The position numbers and the translations under genes were made by a program. A stretch of DNA of 64,000 nucleotides from Molossus alvarezi (taxonomy: Eukaryota > Chordata > Mammalia > Chiroptera > Molossidae): the NCBI GenBank assembly GCA_037176705.1, contig CM073899.1, positions 8,246,001 through 8,310,000 on the forward strand, in the 5' to 3' direction. This document shows positions 12,400-24,799 of this stretch, in pieces. Below the pieces are notes generated by a model that was not told the DNA's origin, did not search any database, and saw only the letters and a program-made list of their open reading frames with translations. Positions within the stretch are counted from its first letter, which is position 1, and the number at the start of each line of letters is the position of its first letter.

Positions 12400-13231
12400 C
12401 AGGAACCCCAGGTATAATTGACAGTGGGGAACAAATTAGTTGATTTATTACCTGATACACTTTCATCTGTAATTCTGATGGTTATTTTAAAATATTGTTA
12501 CAAAATAAGCAAATTCCTTTGTCCATTGCATTATAATCAAATTTGTAACCATTTCTTTTTAAGTATTTTTTGTCATTTAGAGAAAGTTGTTGTTTTACTC
12601 TGATGCATTTAAAAATATTACATTTCTGACATTATAAAATATAAATTTCTAAGAATAAATTTTAAAATAAATGAAGATTTATAAAACTCTAAGAAATAAC
12701 TTGATTCTAGAAATATTGACAAATAATTGGGATAAATAAGAATTAATTATAGGACTAAATAAACTGAAGATAACTTTTATTCATATGAATTTGTTTAAAA
12801 TACTACTAATTTTTAAAAACTTGTTTGTTTTATGGCAGCAATTTGGTAAATTATACCAATATTGAATCATTTATATTTTTCTGCCTACTTAATCCTTCCA
12901 AGATTTGAAAACTATTAATGAGTAAATATTATTATTTTCATGGCAATATGTTTGTTTGCATGAATCCAATAGGAATCTAATTTATTCATAACAGGACACA
13001 TAAAACCAGTTTCCAATAGTAATTTTATTAACCAAGACTTTGACTGGAATATCATGTTTGAGAAAGATGAACCTAGAATCTGAATGGTGGCAAAGTGCTT
13101 TAACAGAAAACTTTTTTCTTAACCTAGAAATGGCTTTAGAAGGTTCTAATCGGCCCCTGGAACACTGCAGAGTGAGGGAGGAGAGAAAGAAGTTAGGCAA
13201 AAAATTTCAACAAGTGGAATTATTAGCTGCA
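12400..13231 (+). mobile_element. ERV-like internal segment, copy 1 of a diverged direct repeat
   Basis: Aligns by eye with 14860-15770, about 2.5 kb downstream. Shared blocks include TGAAGATTTATAAA, AAGAATTAATTATA, ACCAAGACTTTGACTG and TCATGTTTGAGAAAGA / TCATGTGTGAAAGAGA. No intact frame. The retroviral label rests on the neighbouring LTR-like segments and is an inference. Confidence 0.4.
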
Positions 13232-13590
13232 ATGTGGGTTCTCTGTTCTCGACTTCATGCAGGAAAGATTTCACAGTATAAGGCCAGGTGATTTTGAGAG
13301 CATGTTTATTAAAGCGGGGGACAGTGAAACATAGGAAGGGCTTAAAATAGAAGAGGCAAGATCATAGCAGCAGGAGTGAGTGTAGGTGGAGCTGCCTTGG
13401 ACCTTTGGAAAGAAAGTCACAGGTGCAGAAGTGAGCCCGCAGGGCTGTGTAGTCAGGAAGTAAGTTACAGAAGCAAAAGTATGACCCTTGGAGACAAGGG
13501 GTTAGCCCAGAGTGAGCTGTTCCCCTGGTTGTAAGTCTCCTTGGAACTCTTAGAACACAGGAGAAAGAAAAGCAAAGATAGTCACCTGAA

Positions 13591-13641
<51 letters not shown>

Positions 13642-13961
13642 CCTGGATCTGTCTTAAGGATTTTATCTGGTTTTTAAAGGCAAGGATTTTAGGGGCGATT
13701 TCAGGGGAGGATCTCAATATAATATTCATCAGCTCCCCACGTGTTTCTTTTCCGGTCTTGGTCTCCACTGAGTGACTGGCACTAGGGCAGGGGTCATTAG
13801 TCGCTGCCTCAGGACCCGATTTCAGCCAAGTTATCACTTCATCTGCTTTTGCTGCTTTTCGGGGCCTGGAGCTGAAACACAACTGAAGCTGAGCTGTTAT
13901 CTCTAGTTTGACCCAAACTCTGTTTCTGTGGCCAACAGCCCTGAGGTTTTGTTTCTAACAT
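13232..13961 (-). mobile_element. LTR-like element, antisense
   Basis: On the minus strand it begins TGTTAGAAACAAAACC and contains GGCCACAGAAACAGAG and CAGGCCCCGAAAAG. Near its end are CTTTAATAAACATGCTC (poly(A) signal) and a U5-like stretch. The same landmarks occur on the plus strand at 17025-17470. A (GA)n microsatellite (13594-13639) sits inside. Confidence 0.45.
13594..13639. repeat. (GA)n microsatellite
   Basis: About 46 bp of pure GA inside the antisense LTR-like element. It produces spurious RE-repeat and SL-repeat frames. Confidence 0.97.
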
Positions 13962-14239
13962 TATTTAATGCTTACCAGAACCTCATTATTTTGAGGGCTT
14001 ACTGCTCAAAGGAGTGGTTGTGCAAAGGAGAAAGGGACAGCTGAGTCAGGGAGCTGGATGGGGCGGGTTTGAGTCAGCCACCTGTCTTAGTTTCCCCATG
14101 CCCTTGCCAAGGGGCTGTCCTAGGTTCTGTCTACCCTGCCTCAGGATGAAGAGGTGGGAGCTGACCCCCTCTAGCCAGAGCCCCACGTCTGGGCATGATC
14201 AAAGAGAAGACAGTTTATGGCAGAGAAACCCTTGAGTGG

Positions 14240-14730
14240 CTGTTGAGGTCAACAACAACAAGGGATGTCTAAAACCAGATCATTTCAAGATGGAGAGAAA
14301 AACTGACCAGAGAGCAACCACCTCTGGTTTTCATTATAATGAAAACTGACACCGCCTATAGAAGGGGGTCCAGGGGGACAAATGCCATGACATTTCTGGA
14401 ACAGACCATCTTAGAAAAAAGGGTGACACCTGACAAGAAGGAAGAGTCAGAATTTGGCACCAGAAAGCTTGGGGACAACCCCCCCCCCCTTTGGAAACAC
14501 ATGAAATCCTAAGAACCAACTGACCACACACGTGGTCTTCATTCCGATTAGCCCACACCCTCTCGGATGCAGACCTTTCTCTTCATTCACAGCAGTGCCT
14601 GTGATCTGGCCTCTTTCTTTTTCTGTCCCTGAATAAAATTTGCTTTGTTTTGATTTGTCCTTGAAATCTTTCCTGGGCAAGTTAGGGCCTGGAGGTCACC
14701 TGACACACAAAAGTTCACAGACCATGCAGG
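14240..14730 (+). mobile_element. Probable ERV LTR
   Basis: ATGTCTAAAACCAGATCATTTCAAGATGGAG near the start, a C9 run at 14480, CCCTGAATAAAATTTGC (poly(A) signal) near 14625 and a short U5-like tail. It lies between the two copies of the direct repeat. Family not identified. Confidence 0.4.
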
Positions 14731-14859
14731 GCAGGGCCAGCTCCCAGCATGACAGCCATCAAGTAACAAAATACTTTATTTTTCATTACAAGGGAGAGAT
14801 TTTGAATTAATTGGGCATATTTGATATGCTTGAATTAACGGGAACTTTGTCAACTAAGA

Positions 14860-15890
14860 AAATAGTTGTGTTGCATTTCTGTGTCCATATTCTTATTAAA
14901 TGGATATTATATTTGGGAATTATGTAAAAACTTCCAGGGGTCTACAGAGTTCTTACACAACACTCATTTGTAATTCTTATCTTAAAGTGTTTTATGTCAG
15001 AGAAAAACAAAGTTCTTTGTAAATCACATTATAATCCAACCTATAACCATGTCATTTTTAAGGTTTATCTTTTACAAACAGTCATTGTTTTACTCTGATG
15101 CTTTTGCAAGTATGTTTCATCTTCATAAAGATCCATGAAAAAAAGCTCTGACTTACTCTAAAACAGTTTTAGGAGAATAAACTTTCATATCATAACTTTA
15201 AACTGGATGAAGATTTATAAAGCTCTAAATAACTGGATTTATGAACTGCTGACAAAAGATTGAGATAGACAAGAATTAATTATATGGGACCGAATAAACT
15301 GAGAATGATGAGTTTTATAACTTGTTGGAAATATTGATCATTTCTAATCTTTTTGTTTTCCAGATATAAGGAAACATTTTATTTTAAACTACCTGTGACT
15401 TAGAGTAATTTGGTAAATACCTTTGTAAGCAACAATGAAAGATTTACATTTTTCTCCCTACCTGATTCCTTCAGAAGTTTGGAAACTCAAAATGAATATT
15501 ATTATTTAATGGAAATATAGTTGTTTAATAAATTTGATAGAAATATGTTCTTTTTAGAACAGGACACAATTGGAAATCAGTTTCTTACCAAGACTTTGAC
15601 TGACATTTCATGTGTGAAAGAGACATGCATTGACTCTAAATGTCACCAGAACCCTTTAAGGACTTAAGATTGACTTTGGAAGCTGATAAAAGCCCCTGGG
15701 ATAAACAACCTAGTACCTCAATTACATGGTTCACAGAAGACTTTTCAAGTAAGTAACAAATATTGCTTTTCTGGGAAGATAGCACAAAAAGAACCCAAGA
15801 CATTTCGGGGAACCCTGAGAACTTGATAAATTCACCCAAATCAATAGGAATTGAAGGCAAATGCTGATGTCTGTGTCTGGGTTTATTAGC
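14860..15890 (+). mobile_element. ERV-like internal segment, copy 2 of a diverged direct repeat
   Basis: Second copy of 12400-13231, continuing beyond the point where copy 1 is cut by the antisense LTR. It carries AAGAACCCAAGACATTTCGGGGAACCC and CCCAAATCAATAGGAATTGAAGGC. No usable open frame. Confidence 0.4.
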
Positions 15891-16029
15891 CCTGAGAGGC
15901 TAATTAAAGATCAATCTGGAGATTTCTTATGAAATCTGATCAAAGCACATTTAAAAGACCCTATGTGATGAATTACTATTCTTGTACTTAAGCAAATAAC
16001 AGCCAAAGTTATTGAAAAGAGATTTATAT

Positions 16030-16560
16030 AACAAATTAGTCTTTGCTATCTTTGATAAAATGAGAGTGATTTTAGAGCAAAAAAAAATTGTTTTAATAGA
16101 AAACATAATGTTCAATTTTGCATATTATATTCTAGTTTGGTTGATTGCCTTTAAAATCTTATTTTTCACCTGTGGACTTCACTGGATTCTGAATTATTCT
16201 AAGTAAAGTGTTTGGCTGCATTGCTCTGAACTAGTGTTTTGTTTTTTCTGCAATCTTTTGTTTGGAATTATTGGAACTAAACCTGTTTTTTTCTGAGCTT
16301 TGCAACTACAGACCCCATCTAGATGATATAATGTAAACTTCCAAGAAAGCATCACTACAGCCCATGCTTGGGGGTTCTGATTGCCACTGTGTAAGCCCAC
16401 AGAGAGCCTGCATGAGCCAACATTAATCAGGGATGTTTGGACTCTGGAGCAAGGGAACCTGTTGGATTGTCACTGCTTGCCTCCATTTCAGTGAAAATAA
16501 AGCTCTGAGGTTTTCATCTAGAGCTCTTCTTGACTTGAAGTTTTAAAAACTCAGAGAGCA
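16030..16560 (+). mobile_element. Possible ERV 3' end
   Basis: AT-rich sequence leading to GTGAAAATAAAGCTCTGAGG near 16490, a poly(A)-signal-like site followed by a U5-like stretch. Weak; could be unrelated unique DNA. Confidence 0.25.
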
Positions 16561-17024
16561 ACTTGCAATTTGCTCTGATTATTACTTAGGATCTAAGTAT
16601 CCTCAATTTCTGCTGCTTCTACCATTTCTGCAGTTTCAGAACTGCAGGTGGAACAGGTAGAATGCTCTCTCTATGGCTTAGGGACCGTCTTGGAAGAGGT
16701 GGGTGTGTGAGACTGTAAGAGCCAGAGAAGGAGGCAAAATAGGCAATACAATCTGACTCAGTCTCATGAGATAATGCTTCTCTTGATTGAACCTGGACCC
16801 AGCTGCCCTATATTTCTTAAGATTGAAGAATGAGCAGGAGAAAGAGGGAACTGGAATAGTATAGGAACTTAATTTCATTAATATGAGCTTTTCTCCTTTC
16901 TTTCTTTTTGATTCAAACTGGCCTCATCCAGCACCCGAGCTAACCTGCCTCCTTCTCCCTTGCATGTCCACCCCCTTAATCATCAAGCCCTCAGGAGAAT
17001 GAGGTTCTGGTCAGCATCAAATAA

Positions 17025-17470
17025 TCTTAAGAACAAAGCCTTGAGTCTGTTGACCACAGAGACAGAGTTTTGGTCAAACTAGAAATAGCATCTGGATCTC
17101 AGGTGTCTTTCAACTCCAGGCCCAGAACAGTAGCTAAACCAGGTAAAGCAGCGCCATGGCTGGCATCAGACCCAGAGACAAGGATCAGCTGCCCCCACCT
17201 GAGCACTGACCAGTCAATAAGACCACGACCTTGACCATGAAACTAACTCTTTTAGTGACCATGATTAATGATTTTTTCCCCTTATATAGCCCATCCCCTA
17301 GAAGATATCAAAGAGCAATGTCTTTTAGTATTAGGTCACTTCTATTGGGCATGAGCCAATTCCTAAATATAAACCTCTGCTTTTTTTTTTTTTTCTGTAA
17401 GCTCCTGTTTGTGTCTGATGGGCTTTGATGAGTGCAAGCAACCTACCGCTGTAACACAGATGATGGACCC
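17025..17470 (+). mobile_element. LTR-like element, sense; related to the antisense one at 13.2-14.0 kb
   Basis: AAGAACAAAGCCTTGAGTC, TGACCACAGAGACAGAG and CAACTCCAGGCCCAGAACAG match the antisense LTR's start. Further on are CTTATATAGCCC (TATA-like) and AATATAAACCTCTGC before a T-run and U5-like end. Confidence 0.45.
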
Positions 17471-18100
17471 AAAGGTGTGCAGGTAAAATTTGGGAGGGCA
17501 TAAGAGTCCAAATCATGTACAATAACTTTGCTTTAGGCAGAATCTATGATTACTGAAAAGATTTTCAGTATTAAATGGGATCACCTGAAATATTTGACTA
17601 CAGAATTTTATAGCTGGTAATTATTTGATCTTTTAAAGTTTTTATGGAGATAATTTTGGTTCAGCAATAACATATATTTATCATTTATACCTTTTAATTT
17701 TTTAAAAGAATCATTTTCTTTTTCTGTCCTCTACTTAATCATTCATGCCATTCAACACCCAGCCTAAAAACATCTTTTCCACAAAACTGTTAGTGAATGG
17801 GGATTCTTCTCCTTCAAATGGGACTTTTTTCTGTCCCTGCCATAAATTATTTTGGCATCTTATGTGCAACTAGTTCTAACTTCATCCATTTCTCTTATGC
17901 AGTTTAGATACTGAGATAAATTATGTACTTTCTTTGCCTACCAGGCTATATACCTTTAGAAAGCAGAGGCCTGACTGCATTTTGTTGGAATTTCTTCCAG
18001 AATCATACCAAAGTGCTTTCAATCATAAGTGGTTAAGAGTTGGACAGGGCTGGTCGGATTCACCTACTGAGAATGTGTTAGTAGAAAATGCAGTCATCTT

Positions 18101-19403
18101 CTCCCATACAGTGGGTTTCCTTTCCATTTTGATCATTGTTTCTTTTGCTGTGCAGAAGCTTTTTAGTTTGATGTAGTCCCATGTGTTCATTTTTTCCTTT
18201 GTTTCTGTTGCCTTAGGTGATGTATCAGTGAAAATTCTGCTCCGTATGATGTCCGAAATTTTGTTGCCTACATTTTCTTCTAGAATTTCTATGGATTCAT
18301 GGGTCACATTTAAGTCTTTTATCCATTTTGAGTTTATTTTTGTGTATGGTGTAAGTTGATGGTCTAGTTTCATTTTTTGGCATGTAGTTGTCCAATTTTC
18401 CCAACACCATTTATTAAAGAGGCTGTCTTTACTCCACTGTATGCATTGCCAATGATATATCAGATAAGGGGTTAATTTCCAATATATATAGAGTGCTCAT
18501 ATAACTCAACAAAAGGAAGACAAAGATCCCAATTAAAAAATGGGCAGAGGGACTAAATAGACACCTCTCTAAACAGGACATACAAATGGCCAAGAGACAT
18601 ATGAAGAAATGCTCAACATCACTAATCATGAGAGATGCAAATTAAAACAACAAGGAGGTATCACCTCACACCTGTCAGAATGGCCACCATCAACAAATAA
18701 TCAAACAACAAGTGTTGGCGAGGGTGTGGAGAAAAGGGGACTCTAGTACACTGCTGGTGGGAATGCAGACTGGTACAGCTACTATGGAAAACAATATGGT
18801 GTTACCTCAAATAATTAAAAAATTGAACTTCCATTTGACCCAGTGATCCCACTTCTAGGAATATACCCTAAGAAGCCTGAAACACCAATCAAGAAGAATA
18901 TATGTACCCCCATGTTCATAGCAGCACTATTTACAATAGCTAAGATCTGGGAACAGCCCAAGTGTCTATCAGTAGACGAATGATAAAAAAGCAGTGGTAC
19001 ATATACACAATGGAGTACTATGCAGCTATAAGAAAGAAAGATCTCTTATCCTTTGAGATGACATAGAGGGACCTGGAAAGTCTTATCCTAAGTTAAACAA
19101 GCCAAGCAGAAAAAGAAAAATACCACATGATCTCACTTATATACGGAATATAATGAACATAACAGTCTGAGGAATACGGTAGACCCAGAAACATGGAAGT
19201 AGGGCCAGACTGACATCCCTCAGAAGGGGAGGTGGGGGGGTGGGAAGAGATAAACCACAGAACTTATATGCATGTATGCATAACCAATGGACATGGACAA
19301 CAAAGCTGGGGATGGGGCGGGGGTGGGGTGGGAAGGAGGGTGTCAATGGGGAAAAAAGGAGAAACATCTGTAACAAAAAAAATAAATTAAAAATTAAAAA
19401 AAA
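18101..19403 (+). mobile_element. L1 copy C with 5' inversion (twin priming)
   Basis: From 18101 to about 18444 the L1 is on the minus strand; from about 18445 to the A-rich tail it is on the plus strand. The inverted block ends in L1 order at CACTGTATGGGAGA and the plus block starts at TTGCCAATGATAT, the next L1 bases. The insertion is flanked by AGAAAATGCAGTCATCTT at 18083-18100 and the same 18 bases with one change at 19404-19421. This is the expected product of twin-primed reverse transcription. Only the ORF2 end and 3' region are present, so it is inactive. Confidence 0.9.
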
Positions 19404-19559
19404 AGAAAATGCAGTCACCTTGAAAACTACACAAAATCCAAATTATTTGGTAAATCTGCTTGATTACAAGTGTCCAGTTCTGATTGTCTATGCCAAGGGG
19501 TAAAGAGAAAGAAGAAAAGGAAATAAAAACAAAACAAAAAGGCTGCGCAGACACTTGTT

Positions 19560-19710
19560 GTATATCAAGAACTTACAGAAACTAACCATTTAATCCTCAT
19601 AACACTCTTAACAACAAAAAGTATTCATTACATTTTACACAGCTGAAAATTTAATTCAGAACTCCAAGGTACCTCAGGGGTGGTTAACCAGTGGCTCAGC
19701 CAGAATTCAA
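19560..19710 (-). mobile_element. MIR SINE relic, antisense
   Basis: CATTTAATCCTCATAACACTC, TTTTACACAGCTGAAAATTTAATTCAG and CAGTGGCTCAGCCAGAATTCAAG follow reversed MIR order. Confidence 0.55.
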
Positions 19711-20129
19711 GAAAAAAAGTAATTTGAAACATGCTTTTTCTATTAAACCCTTGTCCCTGTTGAGAGCCAAATAATCTGAAATTATCACCAAAAAATTTAA
19801 TTTTTATTTCTAAAGATAATCATCCTCAATAAAAATAATTATTTATTAATTTATATAAATATTAATTGAACATTTATAATGCCCAATATTCTGGAAAAGA
19901 TGCTAAGAAACTTATGAATAGTAAATCTTAAGTCAACATTTTCCTTCTTTGATTTCGTTTTCTTCCACACTACAAAAAAGGAAAAATCTTTGCCTAGAAA
20001 TATATGAACAACAACACAGTTATCCCACCACTGGAGGTCCAATTACTATGCAAAAAAAAAAAAAGTTATTTTTAAGTTCAGAAAGCTTTTAAGTGCCCTA
20101 CTATTTAAATTTTAAGATTTCAAATTTGA

Positions 20130-20325
20130 AAGCCATGATTCAAATCCTGGACTGATCAGTAGCAACAACCTGTGGTATCTCACCCAGTTTTACCTTCAAG
20201 TCAGCCTGTGCCCCAGTAAAGTGAGCCTCCTCGTTAGATTGTTAAGAGATTTCACACCAGGTTCACGTGAAATACTTAAGGAAATGTCTGGCACATAAGT
20301 ATTCAATAAATAATCATGTGACAGG
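20130..20325 (+). mobile_element. MIR SINE relic
   Basis: GATTCAAATCCTGGACTGATC, AAAGTGAGCCTCCTCGTTAGATTGTTAAGAG and GTCTGGCACATAAGTATTCAATAAATAATC give MIR core to 3' end. Confidence 0.7.
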
Positions 20326-22221
20326 ATAATTAGTATCTCAGTAAAATATTAATATCGACTGATATAGAAAAATCAGAAAAAAATGCAAAATATTTTGCCT
20401 GGCTACCCCTCTCCCCATCACGTGCTCCCCCACGTGGGGAGGAGGACTTTCCACCCCAACAGTCCTTCGCAATGTGGATCTCCTGAACTTCCTTTCCACA
20501 ACCCCACTCATGTTTTCAGAAAGAGATGAATTAACCTAAAGGTAAGAAATGTGGAGTTAGAAGGACAAGAAGAAGAAAAATGTACTTAATTGAGGAAGTT
20601 TCTCCCCAATATTGGGAAGGTTACCTAAGTAAAAAATTGTCGTATCGAGTTGACTGACCACACAGAGGGAATTGCTGTGAAAGGTCAGAGACCTCCAGCC
20701 CAGTAACCTGGGCTCAGGCTGAGAAATGCCCTCTGCCCAAAACCAGCTCAGAAACAGTGGGGCCACTACCCTCAAGAGCCCAGCATCAGTGATGACCTAT
20801 CATTGGATCAAAGTTTCTGAATATTTTTAAGAAGTCACTTCCCCTGGATTTTCAGAAAACTGTGGGGAATTGAGCAGGAAGAGGACTGTGCTGCAAATTA
20901 ATTTGAGTCTGAATTTTCCATCGGATCAGCAGGATGGGAGACTTCATACTGAATTAAAGATGACGAAGAAGAGTGACTTTGTTAGTTCTGCACCGAAGTA
21001 TAGCTTATGCATCTGAGAATCGCTCTTGTGACTTGCTCCCCCCCCCCCCCCCACTGTTCAGGCACTCTGTTAACTCTCGTCATCTCAATTAAAGAACAAA
21101 CTTTGTTCCTATTAAGTGGTACTTAAATCTTTGAAGAGACTATCCTATGTTTCTTTTGCAAATTAGGTTTTAATGTATTTTAAAATATAACAAACCAGCG
21201 CCTTTTAGGTGGCTTCACAAATATGAGTCTGAAAGTGGCAGAATCCTGCAGTGCTTAGCAAAGAAGATAAGTATTTGCCAACGAATTAGACATGTTTGAA
21301 TAGAAAGGGGAAGTTAGAAGAAAGCATAATAACAGGTTGCCATGGAAACTACTGGTCAGAGGGAGACTGTGGGCGAATGACACACTTGGCCCCTATAAGT
21401 AAGCAGAGTCTCTAACTGCGTCCTCAGCAATGAAGACAAACTGCAGAGTTCAGTTAAAAATATGCATGGAATCGCTACCATGTCCTCAGCAGGTTTGTGA
21501 GGCAATCAGGATCTAACAAACAAAATGCAGTCACTTTTTTAAGGAGCCAACATTAACTGAAATAGATGTAAAGAACACACCATTGCAAGAAAATGATGTG
21601 CCTGCAATGGAAGCACATAAATGATCCTTGTTTTCCCAGGGAAGACCGCTGCTGGCGCAAGGATGACACGCATCAGTCGCAGAGCACCGTGTGGGCAGGG
21701 AAGATGTGGGGATGGAAGGAGACGAGGGGAGAACGGGAGACAAAGGCAAATCTTAGACAGAGGCAACAACACGCTGTGTTCGGGGGACTGACCGCAGATA
21801 GCACACGAGATGAAAATACGCTCTGGCAGGAAAGACTAAAATTGTAAAAATTACTCAGGATTATAACAGATAACATCTGTGGGGTGTTTACTATTTGCCT
21901 AAATTCTGTAATTTACAAAATTGACACATTAACCCCAAGAAACAGTTATTGTTTTCTTATGTTTACCGTGACTGCAGAAAGTAGCCTCCATCTGAGAAGG
22001 GAAGTGGGCACTCGAACAGGTATGCCAACAGAGTAGTCTGACTCTCAAGGAGAGCGAGAGGAGTAGTACCTGGGTCACAGGGTTGAGAACAGGAGATAAA
22101 ATGCTTGGGGAGTACAACTGGCATCATTTGGCGACTGGTCGAATAATGGAGGTGAAGGAGAAGTCTAGGTGATGTGGAGAATTTGGGCTTAGACAGGTGC
22201 ATGGACTCTAATGCCACTTAC
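20326..22221. other. No gene seen
   Basis: Mixed composition with a C16 run at 21038. There are short frames on both strands around 21530-22120, none with recognisable motifs. A MIR-like trace may exist at 21860-21950. Confidence 0.55.
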
Positions 22222-22301
22222 CTGGCTGGGAGCCTCAGGACGGTCCCAGATGAGACAACGATCGTCAGTCAGCTTTGGATAAAATGCTTCATCTGGAGTG
22301 T
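22222..22301 (-). other. Candidate orphan exon, 80 bp
   Basis: On the minus strand GTGCTTTGCTTCCAG precedes the segment and CCAG|GTAAGTGG follows it, both near consensus. A frame is open across it (DTPDEAFYPKLTDDRCLIW...), as part of a 111-codon open stretch at 22189-22524. I do not recognise the peptide and see no partner exon in phase nearby. It could be an exon of a non-coding transcript or chance. Confidence 0.25.
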
Positions 22302-23734
22302 CTGGAAGCAAAGCACGCACAGCAGGATTTAAATGTATCATTTTACATTCAGTGGAGAAATTTGGAATAGAAAGAAATGGAAAACTATCAGCATAATCGA
22401 GTTGTTTGGAACAGTAAAAACGGATGAGAATAGGAATAGGTAAAGTAAAAATGCTGGTGAGCACAGAGTTACAAAACCTGAAACTAAATATTTTATTATG
22501 CATGTCACCCAGATTGATCTCCAAATTTTATAGGGTTTAATTTCTTCATAAATTTTGCATTCTTAGAAGTTCAGCATTTCAAAATAGCTTAAAAATCATT
22601 CTTATCTTTCTATGTAATTAGGAACTTTACATGAATTATAAGTAATCACTCCCCACATTTCTCACCAGTCTCTTTCCTCTCCAACTTGTTTATACCTGCA
22701 TCTGTACCGCAGATTCCCTGGAAACCCCCGTCTCCCCCTGCACCCTCCTTCCCCCGACACACATAGGCTCCTCATCCATCTCTCTTACTTTTTTATACCC
22801 ACCCAATTAACTCTGTCTCCACTGCAAGAGGCCACCAGAACCCTCGCTCTGGCTGTCCCTGAGCCAGCTGCTCCAGGAAGACGGGAGGACCTGCGACTCT
22901 TGGTCACCAGGTTCTCCACGCTTTCTGTGAATTGTGACTTCCAGGAAAGCATATGCGACCAGGTAGGTACTTTAGGTTTCTTGCTTTGTTCTGTTTTTTG
23001 TTTTCAGTCTCTCTGATTGCTCTGCAAACCAGAAATTACTGGTGAATAAAAATTAACCACCACATTTCACAAAGACAATGACAATTTGACAATAAACTGT
23101 TGTGAAAGTGGCTAAGTCAGGGCGAACCCGTTTCCGGTATTAACTGAACAGGTAAAGGCTGTGGTCTGGAGTGATGAGAACAGCATCCTGTAGAAAAATT
23201 AGACGTGGCACATGATAAACACAAGTTAAAACACTCAGTGGCTATTTCCAGGTAAAAAGAAATCAGTTAACATTTATACATTCTCTTTGTAAAACATTAA
23301 CATCTTTATTCATGGCCCTGATAGTCACTGAAAAAAGCATAGCTATCATGAGAGCAAGGAGTTATTTCTATTTTAGTTTATTCCCTCCCATATTTTCAAA
23401 GTCTTTGCTTCATCAACTGTAAAACTTCTACTTACCACCTGCTGTGCGAACACACCTGCACGGGCGTGAACACACCAGTGTCGCGAGCAGAATTCCTCGA
23501 GCATTATCATGAAGAATTGCATACCTTCCTAACTTCAGTAAATGGCAGTTCTAGCTTCCCTCCTCATCCAACCCATCGGAAAATCCTGCTAACTCTGCTT
23601 TAAATTGGTCATCTGATCCTTCCCGGCCACCTCTGCCAACTGGTGAAAACCAACATAACCTGCGCCTAGAAGACCAGCCGCTCCTCAGCTGCGGCCCTCT
23701 CCTTTGCCCACCCACAGAATATGCCTCTGCTCTT
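22302..23734. other. No gene seen; C-rich stretch at 22.65-22.97 kb
   Basis: 22660-22960 is pyrimidine-rich and ends in GACCAG|GTAGGTAC, a possible splice donor on the plus strand. I could not support an exon. Confidence 0.5.
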
Positions 23735-23948
23735 TCTTTTTTTTTACTTTTCAGATAGAGTGGGAGGGAGGGAGGAAGAGAGAAAGCGAGAAACATCAAT
23801 GTGAAAGGGACACATCGAGTGGCTGTCACCTGCATGACCAACCAGGGCCAGAGACAAAATGCAACTTTGTCCTGGTACATGCCCTTAGCGGGAACCGAAC
23901 CTGCGTCTCTCTGGACCGCAGGCCGACACTGAGCCAAACGGGTCAGAG
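23735..23948 (-). mobile_element. VES-type SINE, antisense
   Basis: A T-rich start, GAGAAACATCAATGTGAAAGGGAC, then GGGAACCGAACCTGCGTC (box B complement) and GAGCCAAACGGGTCAG. The GTGTCCCTTTCAC subfamily. Open frames on both strands here are artefacts of the SINE. Confidence 0.88.
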
Positions 23949-24115
23949 CTCCTTCCCTTTTTTGGTAAGTACTCCTTGCCTTTGTCTCGTCTCTTAATCA
24001 GAACAGTATTTGTATTTCGGCCCAAATCAGTGCTTCCAGAATAGCTCCCCCCTTTTTTTTTTTTTTATCTCAAATAAATTCCTGTTGCCTCTCACTTTAA
24101 AAGGATTATTATTTT

Positions 24116-24357
24116 CGCCCTGGCCAGTTTGGCTAAGCAGTTAGATCATTGGCCCTCAGACCAAAGGGTCACGGGTTTGGTTCCGGTCAAGGGCACGTAC
24201 TTTGGTTGGATTCCACCCCCAGCCCTGGTCAGGTCATGCTGGAGACAACCAGGTGTGTCCCTTTCGTGTCGATGTTCCTCTCTCTCCTTCCCACTCTATC
24301 TGAAGATAAACAGAAAAATGTCCTTGGGTGAGGATTAAAAAAAAGAGAAAATAAAAT
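24116..24357 (+). mobile_element. VES-type SINE, full length
   Basis: GCCCTGGCCAGTTTGGCTAAGCAG to the AATAAAATAAA tail. A 17-bp target duplication, AAAAGGATTATTATTTT, lies at 24099-24115 and 24358-24374 with one change, so the insertion is fairly young. Confidence 0.93.
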
Positions 24358-24799
24358 AAAAGGACTATTATTTTTAGGTTAAGAAAGTCTGTCAACAAAA
24401 ACAAATCCAGTGAAAATATTCTCAGTCGGTTTGGGGTTGAAGGCTAAAGTGTCATCAAGGTCTCATCTTTTCTGAAAATAATTTAGGGTCGAATCATGGA
24501 AAACTATTGGACGAGCTCATCAGGCAGTTACACATGGGCTGGCGGAAGGAGAACAGGGTGGGAAGCGAGTGTTGCCATCACATCAGATCAGGAACGGGGG
24601 AGCCCTAATGGAGCAAACAGCTGTCAGAGATTTGGGAAAGAAAAGTGAAATAAAATAAGACAGGTCCTGCAATATTCAGCACGTCTGGAATTAATAATCA
24701 TTTACCTAATCTAAACTAACAAGTACTATGACAGCTAATTGACTTCTAAATTGACCATTGACTATTGACTAACCTATCAAATTTAGTAACACTCAGATA

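Noticed and set aside
13550..13882. Minus-strand frame of 110 codons with a Ser-Leu repeat
   Set aside because: Crosses the (GA)n microsatellite inside an LTR-like element; no domain.
22823..22962. Possible plus-strand exon ending GACCAG|GTAGGT
   Set aside because: The acceptor choice is arbitrary in a pyrimidine-rich stretch, and the frame and a partner exon are lacking.
24116..24260. tRNA-like sequence with box A and box B (and the same in the other SINEs)
   Set aside because: These are the tRNA-derived heads of VES SINEs. They lack a proper cloverleaf and are followed by SINE bodies and A-rich tails.
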